Assembly (NCBI GenBank): GCA_030654555.1
Contig: JAURXG010000100.1
Coordinates: 1-6,195 of the forward strand
Origin: Aquabacterium sp.
GTDB taxonomy: Bacteria > Pseudomonadota > Gammaproteobacteria > Burkholderiales > Burkholderiaceae_C
Direction of reading: 5' to 3'
Length of the DNA stretch: 6,195 nucleotides
Each line of letters begins with the position of its first letter. The stretch's first letter is position 1. The translations under genes and the position numbers were made by a program. Positions 1 through 4,403 of this stretch are shown here, piece by piece. A model generated the notes under the pieces. That model was not told the DNA's origin and ran no database searches. It was given only the letters and a program-made list of their open reading frames with translations.

Positions 1-39
1 CTCGTGGGCACGCTGGCCGGCGCCAGGGTCGGCCAGGTC
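1..39 (-). repeat. 39-bp perfect inverted repeat, left copy (matches 526-564)
   Basis: The reverse complement of 1-39 is identical to 526-564. Identity stops at position 40 (its complement G faces C at 525) and runs to the window edge on the other side, so the true length is unknown. Both copies read DLADPGAGQRAHE in the frame of their gene. That peptide suits the sulfurtransferase, where a D(L/F)ADP.aG...YE-like segment is usual at this point, so 526-564 is probably the original. The left copy is probably a chimeric join made at a short shared stretch (GACCTGGCC or part of it). Confidence 0.9.
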
Positions 40-201
40 CACCAGCGCTCCGCGGGTGAACAGGGCCTCCATCTGATCGAAGTTCTCCACCACCTGGCCG
101 CGCGCCAGCAGCAGGGTGAAGTCGTGGTCGCGGATGTTGAACGGCAGCGGCGCGCCAACCTTGACGCGCTGCTTGACGTGGGAAAGGGGTGAGTACTGCA
201 T
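1..201 (-). CDS. N-terminal fragment of a probable HD-domain/HD-GYP-type c-di-GMP signalling protein
   Basis: The ATG is at 201-199 and the frame stays open to the window edge, giving 67 codons. The upstream CCGGAG (GGAG complement at 207-210, 5 nt spacing) is a good ribosome site and fixes the start. The product begins MQYSPLSHVKQRVKVGAPLP and continues with a 'NIRDHDFTLLLARGQVV' stretch, then 'FDQMEALFTRGALVDLA'. The pattern 'pLPF.(V/I)rd....LLLarGQvi....q...L..RGalv' is typical of the short N-terminal domain that precedes HD/HD-GYP or PilZ domains in betaproteobacterial c-di-GMP proteins. This is recognition from memory of the family; no catalytic motif is visible because the rest lies outside the window. 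A sigma-28 promoter just upstream supports a motility or signalling role. The last 13 codons visible (DLADPGAGQRAHE, positions 39-1) are a perfect copy of a piece of the neighbouring sulfurtransferase gene, so the true sequence beyond about residue 54 is doubtful. Confidence 0.6.
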   Translation of the reverse strand, partial: MQYSPLSHVKQRVKVGAPLPFNIRDHDFTLLLARGQVVENFDQMEALFTRGALVDLADPGAGQRAHE

Positions 202-265
202 GAACACTCCGGCAAGGGGGTCTGTTTGAGGGCCCGTGGCGCGACCGCCATGGCCGCTGCAGCTT

Positions 266-292
266 TTATCGGAAAAGTACCCGCAGACTTGA
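266..292 (-). promoter_or_regulatory. Sigma-28 (FliA) flagellar-type promoter for the minus-strand gene
   Basis: Read on the minus strand, the -35 element is TCAAGTCT (292-285), followed by an 11-nt spacer (284-274) and the -10 element TCCGATAA (273-266). The E. coli sigma-28 consensus is TAAAGTTT-N11-GCCGATAA; this site matches 6/8 and 7/8 bases with the exact spacer. Pseudomonas-type sites often carry TCAAG at -35, which fits better still. Transcription would start near 259, giving a leader of about 58 nt to the ATG at 201. It faces the truncated HD-type gene and would place it in the late flagellar/chemotaxis regulon. Confidence 0.72.
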
Positions 293-424
293 GGGGGGTT
301 CTCGACGCGCGATGCGCGGGTTTCCGACGAGCCGCTGCCGCCGGCAGCAGGCCGTAAGCTGCCGGGCCCGCCTGGCGGGGCCGTCGTGCCCGCCGCGGTG
401 CCCACCGTCCAAGCCATCCCCGCC

Positions 425-430
425 AAGGAG
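425..430 (+). promoter_or_regulatory. Ribosome binding site deciding the sseA start
   Basis: AAGGAG lies 11 nt before the ATG at 442. An in-frame GTG at 430 overlaps the last base of this motif and so cannot use it. This favours ATG 442 over the longer GTG start. Confidence 0.65.
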
Positions 431-441
431 TGACCGACCTG

Positions 442-1293
442 ATGACCTCGCCCCTGATCTCTGCCCCCGCGCTGCGTGCGCTGCTGGCCAGCGGTGCGCC
501 GCTGCTGCTGGCCGACTGCCGCAACGACCTGGCCGACCCTGGCGCCGGCCAGCGTGCCCACGAGACCTTCCACCTGCCGGGGGCCTTGTACTTCCACCTC
601 GACCGCGACCTGTCGGCGCCGCCCGACGGCCGCAACGGCCGCCACCCCCTGCCCACGCGCGAGGCCTTCGCCGAACGCCTGGCCGCGCGCGGTTTCGCCG
701 ACCACCTGCCGGTGGTGGCCTACGACGCCTCGGGCGGCATGTACGCCTCACGCCTGTGGTGGATGCTGCGCTGGCTGGGCCACGAGGCGGTGCAGGTGCT
801 CGACGGTGGCCTCGCCGCCTGGGACGCCGCCGGCGGCGCGCTGCAGGCGGGACCGGTGGCGCCGCGGGCGGCCGGCCGCTTCACGCTGCGCCCGCCGCTG
901 GTCGGCACCGTCGATTTCGAGACCGTGCTCGGCGGGCTGGGCCACGCCCGCCGGTTGATCGTCGATGCCCGGTCGCCCGACCGGTTCCGCGGCGAGAACG
1001 AAACCCTCGATCCGGTGGCGGGGCACATCCCCGGCGCCGTCAGCCGCTTCTTCCGCGACAACCTGGGGGCCGGCGACCGCTTCAAGCCGGCCGATCAGTT
1101 GCGCCGCGAATGGCAGGCGCTGATGGGCACGCACCAGCCGGTCGAGCTGGTGGCGCAGTGCGGCTCGGGCGTGACCGCCTGCCACCACCTGCTGGCCCTC
1201 GAAGCCGCCGGGCTGGGCGGCGCCGCGCTCTACGCCGGCTCGTGGAGCGAATGGTGTTCGCGGCCCGAGGCACCGGTGGCCCTGGGCGCCTGA
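442..1293 (+). CDS. sseA: 3-mercaptopyruvate/thiosulfate sulfurtransferase (tandem rhodanese protein)
   Basis: This enzyme moves sulfur from 3-mercaptopyruvate (or thiosulfate) to a thiol or cyanide acceptor through a cysteine persulfide, and is probably cytoplasmic. The 283-residue length is normal for two-domain sulfurtransferases. The N-terminal rhodanese-like domain (about 5-130) has the usual HLPGALYFHLDRDLS and YDASGGMYASRLWWML segments but lacks the catalytic Cys, as expected. The C-terminal domain (about 150-280) has 'IVDARSPDRFRG' and 'AGHIPGA', then the active-site loop CGSGVTAC with Cys240. A CGSGVT loop is the mercaptopyruvate sulfurtransferase type; thiosulfate rhodaneses usually have CRKGVT, so SseA-like activity is preferred. 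The start is ATG 442 with AAGGAG upstream. It is the first gene of a probable operon with the aldo-keto reductase 5 nt downstream. Part of it (526-564) is duplicated in inverted form at the window's left edge. Confidence 0.9.
   Translation: MTSPLISAPALRALLASGAPLLLADCRNDLADPGAGQRAHETFHLPGALYFHLDRDLSAPPDGRNGRHPLPTREAFAERLAARGFADHLPVVAYDASGGMYASRLWWMLRWLGHEAVQVLDGGLAAWDAAGGALQAGPVAPRAAGRFTLRPPLVGTVDFETVLGGLGHARRLIVDARSPDRFRGENETLDPVAGHIPGAVSRFFRDNLGAGDRFKPADQLRREWQALMGTHQPVELVAQCGSGVTACHHLLALEAAGLGGAALYAGSWSEWCSRPEAPVALGA
526..564 (+). repeat. 39-bp perfect inverted repeat, right copy inside sseA
   Basis: Identical to the reverse complement of 1-39, with 486 nt between the copies. It encodes DLADPGAGQRAHE in the N-terminal rhodanese domain, where such a sequence is expected for this family, so this is probably the native copy. 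Confidence 0.9.
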
Positions 1294-1298
1294 TTAAC

Positions 1299-2384
1299 AT
1301 GTCGACCATGACCCACACCCCGCTTCCCACCACGACCCTCGGCGCCAGCGACCTGCAAGTCACCCGCATCTGCCTGGGCACCATGACCTTCGGCGAGCAG
1401 GTGGACGAGCCCACCGCGCACGCCATCCTCGACCGCGCGATCGAGCGCGGCATCAACTTCATCGACACCGCCGAGATGTACGCGGTGCCCGCGCGCCGCG
1501 AGACCTACGGCGCCACCGAGGCCATCATCGGCCGCTGGCTCGGCAGCCGCCCCGGCATGCGCCAGCGCATCGTGCTGGCCACCAAGGTGGCCGGCCCGTC
1601 GCGCGGCATGGACTGGGTGCGCAACGGCAGCGACAACCTCAAGCCCGCCGAGATCGCGCAGGCCTGCGACGACAGCCTGCGCCGGCTGCAGACCGAGGTG
1701 ATCGACCTCTACCAGATCCACTGGCCCAACCGCAACGTGCCGACCTTCGGCGCGCTGTACCTCGATCCCGCCAAGGACCGCGAGTTCACCTCGATCCACG
1801 CGCAACTCGAGGCGCTGGGCGCGCTGGTCAAGGCCGGCAAGGTGCGCCACATCGGCCTGTCGAACGAGACGCCCTGGGGCGTGGGCGAATTCCTGCGGCT
1901 GGCCGAGCTGCATGGCCTGCCGAAGGTGGTGTCGGTGCAGAACCCGTACGCGCTGGTCAACCGCAGCGCCGACAACGGCCTGGACGAGACGCTGCTGCGC
2001 AGCGGCGTGGGCCTGCTGGCCTACAGCCCGCTGGGCTTCGGTGCGCTGACCGGCAAGTACGACCAGGTCGGCTTCGATCCGTCGCAGCCCGAGCTGGGCC
2101 GCATCGCCCGCTTCGACAGCATGCGCAAGCAGCGCTGGGCCCGGCCCGAGACGCTGGCCGCTGCGCGCCGCTACAACGCGCTGGCGCGCGAGCACGGCCT
2201 CACGCCCACCCAGCTGGCGCTGGCCTTCTGCTACGGCAGCTGGCGCGTGGCCAGCACCATCATCGGCGTGACCACGCTGGCCCAGCTCGACGAGGACCTG
2301 GCCGCCTGGGGCACCACGCTGTCGCCCGAGCTGCTGGCCGCGATCGACCGCATCCGCTGGGAGCACCGCGACCCGGCGCAGTGA
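1299..2384 (+). CDS. tas: Aldo-keto reductase, Tas-like NADP(H)-dependent oxidoreductase
   Basis: This is a 361-residue (alpha/beta)8 aldo-keto reductase that would reduce aldehydes or ketones with NADPH in the cytoplasm; its physiological substrate is unknown. The catalytic tetrad is visible: Asp56 and Tyr61 in FIDTAEMY, Lys96 in LATKVAGP, and His141 in YQIHWPNR. Other family marks are LGTMTFGEQ (27-34), GKVRHIGLSNETPWG (about 180-194), QNPYALVNR (214-222), AYSPLGFGALTGKY (241-254) and the NADP-binding end STIIGVTT. The length, the ETYGATE segment and LSNETPWGV point to the E. coli Tas subgroup. The start ATG 1299 lies 5 nt after the sseA stop and has no Shine-Dalgarno sequence, so it probably depends on translational coupling. 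A second in-frame ATG at 1308 is the alternative and also lacks a ribosome site. The frame is open far upstream, but that part is a shadow of sseA. Confidence 0.9.
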   Translation: MSTMTHTPLPTTTLGASDLQVTRICLGTMTFGEQVDEPTAHAILDRAIERGINFIDTAEMYAVPARRETYGATEAIIGRWLGSRPGMRQRIVLATKVAGPSRGMDWVRNGSDNLKPAEIAQACDDSLRRLQTEVIDLYQIHWPNRNVPTFGALYLDPAKDREFTSIHAQLEALGALVKAGKVRHIGLSNETPWGVGEFLRLAELHGLPKVVSVQNPYALVNRSADNGLDETLLRSGVGLLAYSPLGFGALTGKYDQVGFDPSQPELGRIARFDSMRKQRWARPETLAAARRYNALAREHGLTPTQLALAFCYGSWRVASTIIGVTTLAQLDEDLAAWGTTLSPELLAAIDRIRWEHRDPAQ

Positions 2385-2397
2385 GGCCCGGCGGCCC

Positions 2398-2886
2398 ATG
2401 GCGAAGAAGGACAAGCACGTCAGCGAGACGCCCGCCACGCAGTGGCTGCGGGGTGCGGGCGTGGCCTTCACCGAGCATGTCTACGACTATGTCGAGCATG
2501 GCGGCACGGCCGAATCGGCGCGGCAGCTGGGCTGGCCCGAGCACGCCGTGGTCAAGACGCTGGTGATGCAGAACGAGCGCGCCGAGCCGCTGATCGTGCT
2601 GATGCATGGCGACAGGCAGGTCAGCACCAAGAACCTGGCGCGGGCCATCGGCGCCAAGAGCGTCGAGCCCTGCAAGCCCGAGGTGGCGCAGCGCCACAGC
2701 GGCTACCTGGTGGGCGGCACCTCGCCCTTCGGCACGCGCAAGGTGATGCCGGTGTACGTCGAGGAGACGGTGCTGGATCTGCCCGGCCTGCTGATCAACG
2801 GCGGGCGGCGCGGCTACCTGATCGGGCTGAAACCCGAGGTGCTGGTGGCGGTGCTGGGAGCGCAGCCGGTGCGCTGCGCGATCTGA
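2398..2886 (+). CDS. ybaK: Cys-tRNA(Pro) deacylase, YbaK/EbsC family
   Basis: This enzyme hydrolyses Cys-tRNA(Pro) made in error by prolyl-tRNA synthetase (trans-editing). At 162 residues it has the usual length of a free-standing YbaK domain. Visible family marks are a short N-terminal helix with TPATQWL (11-17), the conserved catalytic-type Lys53 in HAVVKTLV, DRQVSTKNLARAIGAKSVE (72-90) and GGTSPFGTRK (106-115), the loop that lines the tRNA 3' end pocket. LLINGGRRGYLIGL (131-144) is also typical. ATG 2398 lies 13 nt after the tas stop; a weak GAGG (2383-2386) overlaps that stop, so this is probably the third gene of the sseA-tas operon. Both sseA and ybaK products deal with cysteine chemistry, but a functional link is only inference. 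The gene ends before a hairpin and a convergent gene. Confidence 0.92.
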   Translation: MAKKDKHVSETPATQWLRGAGVAFTEHVYDYVEHGGTAESARQLGWPEHAVVKTLVMQNERAEPLIVLMHGDRQVSTKNLARAIGAKSVEPCKPEVAQRHSGYLVGGTSPFGTRKVMPVYVEETVLDLPGLLINGGRRGYLIGLKPEVLVAVLGAQPVRCAI

Positions 2887-2890
2887 CGCA

Positions 2891-2922
2891 TCGGGCCTGG
2901 ACGCCCCGGTGGTCCGGGCCGA
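2891..2922. terminator. Hairpin between convergent ybaK and the small membrane-protein gene
   Basis: Arms 2891-2902 (TCGGGCCTGGAC) and 2912-2922 (GTCCGGGCCGA) pair over 11 positions, with one G bulge and one T-G pair, around a 9-nt loop. It begins 4 nt after the ybaK stop and lies 13 nt beyond the stop of the minus-strand gene. The position suits a bidirectional terminator. No T-tract follows on either strand, so intrinsic termination is not certain. Confidence 0.42.
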
Positions 2923-2935
2923 TGGGCCGGGCGGC

Positions 2936-3226
2936 TCAGCGGCGCGCGGCGGGTTGGTAGCCGACGGCCTGCAGGCCGTCACGTGGCAGCGCCGTGGTCG
3001 TCGACGGCCAGTGGGCCTGGGTGGCGCCCGGGGTCGGCGCGACGGCAGGCGCCTGCTGCACGGGCACGATCAGCCGAGGGGCCGGCTTGCCCAGCGCGGC
3101 TTCAGCCGGGGCGTCGACCGGGCGCTGCGCGTTCGACCACCAGGTGGCTGCCACCACCACGGCCAAGGTGGCCAAGTTGGCCAGCCTGGGCACCAGGGTC
3201 GGGTGCGGTGTCGAAAAATTTTCCAT
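2936..3226 (-). CDS. Small single-pass membrane protein of unknown function (96 aa)
   Basis: I do not recognise a family. The product starts MENFSTPHPTLVPRLANLAT and has one hydrophobic segment at about residues 15-31 (LANLATLAVVVAATWWS). The tail that follows is rich in Pro and Ala and has little predicted structure. A short N-terminus with one Arg before the segment suggests an inner-membrane anchor or uncleaved signal with the tail outside; this is inference. Codons after the first few have strongly GC-ending third positions like the neighbours, which supports a real gene. The start ATG 3226 has no Shine-Dalgarno sequence but sits 8 nt after a -10-like box, as in leaderless genes. An in-frame ATG at 3301 would add 25 residues but runs through the G/C-run spacer and also lacks a ribosome site. 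The gene is convergent with ybaK and lies downstream of cbbR on the same strand. Confidence 0.6.
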   Translation of the reverse strand: MENFSTPHPTLVPRLANLATLAVVVAATWWSNAQRPVDAPAEAALGKPAPRLIVPVQQAPAVAPTPGATQAHWPSTTTALPRDGLQAVGYQPAARR

Positions 3227-3233
3227 ATGGAGG

Positions 3234-3262
3234 AGTATCTGGTCGCAAACCCCCGCCCTCAA
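3234..3262 (-). promoter_or_regulatory. Sigma-70-like promoter giving a possible leaderless transcript
   Basis: On the minus strand, TTGAGG (3262-3257; 4/6 to TTGACA) is followed by a 17-nt spacer and GATACT (3239-3234; 4/6 to TATAAT). Seven nucleotides separate the -10 box from the A of the ATG at 3226, so transcription would begin at or very near the start codon. Confidence 0.42.
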
Positions 3263-3324
3263 GCCGCCGGGGGCCCGCAAGCAGGGGGTTTCCCCACTCA
3301 TTCAGGGGGGTGTCGGGCGCCCGA
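3247..3324. repeat. G/C-run spacer with inverted repeats
   Basis: AAACCCCC (3247-3254) and GGGGGTTT (3284-3291) form a perfect 8-bp inverted repeat around 29 nt. A third G-run (six G) lies at 3305-3310, and TCGGGCGCCCGA (3313-3324) is a perfect 12-bp palindrome. No gene is visible here. The left part overlaps the promoter of the small membrane-protein gene. The function is unknown. Confidence 0.4.
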
Positions 3325-3333
3325 TCCCGGCCC

Positions 3334-3362
3334 GCCGTGAAGGATGCACGGCGAGTCGCCGT
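3334..3362 (-). terminator. Overlapping hairpins downstream of cbbR, possible terminator
   Basis: Two hairpins share bases. GCCGTG-N7-CACGGC occupies 3334-3352, and the perfect hyphenated palindrome ACGGCGA-G-TCGCCGT occupies 3348-3362. They begin 12 nt past the cbbR stop (3375) in the minus direction. There is no T-tract, so this is only a candidate terminator. Confidence 0.35.
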
Positions 3363-3374
3363 CGCGGGTCTGGA

Positions 3375-4304
3375 TCAGCCCAGGCTGGCGTGGTCGGCAA
3401 ACATGGCCGCCAGATGCGCCTCACCGCGCTCCAGCACGAAGTAGCGCAGGGCCTCGGCCGCGGGCGACAGCAGCTTGCCGGCGGTGTTGACCACATGCCA
3501 GCGGCGCATCAGCGGCAGGCCTTCGACGTGCGGCGCGGCGATCAGGCCGTTGCGCCATTCCAGGCCGATGGTGTGCAGCGAGATCAGGCTCACGCCCAGC
3601 CCGGCCATCACCGCCTGCTTGATGGCCTCGGTGCTGTCCATCTCCATCACGAACATCGGCTGCAGGTGGTAGCGCTCGAGGTATTCCTCCAGCGCCGCGC
3701 GGGTGCCCGAGCCGGGTTCACGCACGATGAAGGCCTCGCGCGCCAGCGCCGCGGCGCTCACGCTTTCGGCCAGCGCAAACGGGTGGTTGGGCGCGGTGAC
3801 CAGCACATGCGGGTGCGCGGCAAACGGTTCGGCCCGGTTGGCGAAGTCCTTGGGCGGCCGGCCCATGATCGACAGATCGACCTCGTTGGCGCGCATCCAG
3901 GCCGCCAGCTGCTCGCGGTTGCCCAGGCGCAGCCGCACGTCGATGGCCGGGTGCTCGGTGTGGAACTGGGCCAGCAGCTGGGGCAGGAAGTACTTGGCCG
4001 AGCTGACCAGGCCGATGGTCAGCAGGCCCGACTCGATGCGCTTGAAGCGCGCCATCGCGTCGTCGGCCTCCTTCAGCGTGCCCAGCAGGCGCCGGGCGTA
4101 GACCAGGAAGTACTCGCCGGCGGTCGACAGCGACAGCCGCCGGCCTGCGCGGTCGAACAGCGGCAGGCCGACCTGGCCTTCCAGCTCCTTGATCTGCATC
4201 GACACCGCCGGGGGCGTCAGGTGCAGCTGCTCGGCCGCGCGCTGCACGCTGGACAGCCGGGCCACCTCGGCAAACACGCGCAACTGGCGGAAGGTGACGT
4301 TCAC
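3375..4304 (-). CDS. cbbR: LysR-type regulator of the Calvin cycle operon, CbbR
   Basis: This is a LysR-type DNA-binding regulator (309 residues, normal length) transcribed divergently from cbbL, the standard arrangement for CbbR. The N-terminal winged helix-turn-helix covers about residues 1-60; the recognition region includes SSVQRAAEQLHLTPPAVSMQ (18-37). A linker helix follows, then the effector-binding domain from about residue 93, beginning GLLTIGLVSSAKYFLPQLLA. 'AKYF.P.LL' is common in CbbR proteins. Known CbbR proteins bind the cbb promoter and respond to metabolites such as phosphoenolpyruvate, RuBP or NADPH depending on species; which one acts here cannot be read from sequence. The start is GTG 4304. 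An in-frame TGA lies 15 codons upstream with no ATG between, so GTG is the best start. The only ribosome-site candidate is a weak AAGG 12 nt before it. The gene probably represses itself through the operator at 4307-4322. Confidence 0.93.
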   Translation of the reverse strand: MNVTFRQLRVFAEVARLSSVQRAAEQLHLTPPAVSMQIKELEGQVGLPLFDRAGRRLSLSTAGEYFLVYARRLLGTLKEADDAMARFKRIESGLLTIGLVSSAKYFLPQLLAQFHTEHPAIDVRLRLGNREQLAAWMRANEVDLSIMGRPPKDFANRAEPFAAHPHVLVTAPNHPFALAESVSAAALAREAFIVREPGSGTRAALEEYLERYHLQPMFVMEMDSTEAIKQAVMAGLGVSLISLHTIGLEWRNGLIAAPHVEGLPLMRRWHVVNTAGKLLSPAAEALRYFVLERGEAHLAAMFADHASLG

Positions 4305-4306
4305 GA

Positions 4307-4322
4307 TTAAGTAAAACCTTAA
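4307..4322. promoter_or_regulatory. Perfect inverted repeat TTAAG-N6-CTTAA, probable CbbR recognition site
   Basis: TTAAG (4307-4311) and CTTAA (4318-4322) are perfect inverted halves. They contain TAA-N8-TTA (4308-4321), which fits the TNA-N7/8-TNA pattern described for CbbR sites. The site starts 3 nt before the cbbR GTG and lies between the predicted cbbR -10 box and its start codon. Binding here would block cbbR transcription. Confidence 0.6.
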
Positions 4323-4332
4323 CTGAAAACCA

Positions 4333-4338
4333 AATATA
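4333..4338 (-). promoter_or_regulatory. Probable -10 box of cbbR
   Basis: On the minus strand this reads TATATT (5/6 to TATAAT). It would start transcription near 4326, giving a leader of about 22 nt. No good -35 is seen: the sequence at the 17-nt distance is CCTTCG, and the nearest alternative, TTCGAA (4354-4359), has a 15-nt spacer. Confidence 0.4.
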
Positions 4339-4340
4339 TC

Positions 4341-4353
4341 TGACTTTCACTTA
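4341..4353. promoter_or_regulatory. Second CbbR-type half-site pair, TGA-N7-TTA
   Basis: TGA (4341-4343), 7 nt, then TTA (4351-4353) exactly matches TNA-N7-TNA. It lies about 32 bp, roughly three helical turns, from the 4307-4322 site and abuts or overlaps the candidate cbbL -35. That is the expected place for the activation subsite of a LysR regulator. Confidence 0.45.
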
Positions 4354-4373
4354 TTCGAAGGGATCCCTAGAGT
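4346..4373 (+). promoter_or_regulatory. Candidate cbbL promoter
   Basis: TTCACT (4346-4351; 4/6 to TTGACA), a 16-nt spacer, then TAGAGT (4368-4373; 4/6 to TATAAT). Transcription would start near 4380, with about 24 nt of leader. The weak boxes fit an activator-dependent promoter. Confidence 0.4.
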
Positions 4374-4379
4374 GCACTC
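4370..4379. repeat. 10-bp perfect palindrome GAGTGCACTC in the cbbL promoter
   Basis: GAGTGCACTC overlaps the candidate -10 box and ends at the predicted transcription start of cbbL. Just upstream is another palindrome, GGGATCCC (4360-4367). It may be an operator for a second regulator or may be chance. Confidence 0.35.
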
Positions 4380-4403
4380 CACCGACCCACCCGGAGACCT
4401 TCG

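Larger units (their letters stand above)
202..441. other. Divergent intergenic region between the HD-type gene and sseA
   Basis: This 240-nt gap holds the control signals of two divergent genes. The left half contains a sigma-28 promoter directed to the minus strand. The right half (about 300-424) is GC-rich and has a perfect hairpin GCTGCC-GCC-GGCAGC (334-348) and a second GC hairpin with one bulge (365-382). Both would lie in the leader of a plus-strand transcript. I see no convincing sigma-70 promoter for the plus-strand operon and no recognisable riboswitch. Open frames across this stretch are shadows. Confidence 0.5.

Noticed and set aside
430..441. GTG start of sseA at 430.
   Set aside because: It overlaps the AAGGAG ribosome site; ATG 442 is correctly spaced from that site.
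312..1298. Long upstream extension of the aldo-keto reductase frame, which could look like a 690-residue fusion protein.
   Set aside because: The upstream part is an Arg/Pro/Ala-rich out-of-frame reading of sseA, whose own frame is clearly a two-domain sulfurtransferase. The reductase homology starts at ATG 1299.
1230..2471. 413-codon open frame antisense to tas.
   Set aside because: It is low-complexity (Ala/Gly/Arg/Val/His/Gln) with no domain, as expected opposite a GC-rich gene.
3269..3310. Possible G-quadruplex made from the G-runs.
   Set aside because: Only three long G-runs are present and the loops are 10 and 16 nt, too long for a confident quadruplex.
3226..3340. Plus-strand short frame starting at ATG 3226, opposite the small-gene start.
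   Set aside because: It has no upstream ribosome site and gives a Pro/Gly-rich peptide with no recognisable feature; the minus-strand gene has better coding character.
2994..4310. 438-codon plus-strand open frame over the small gene and cbbR.
   Set aside because: It is a shadow of cbbR: Gln/His/Arg-rich, no motif, no ribosome site.
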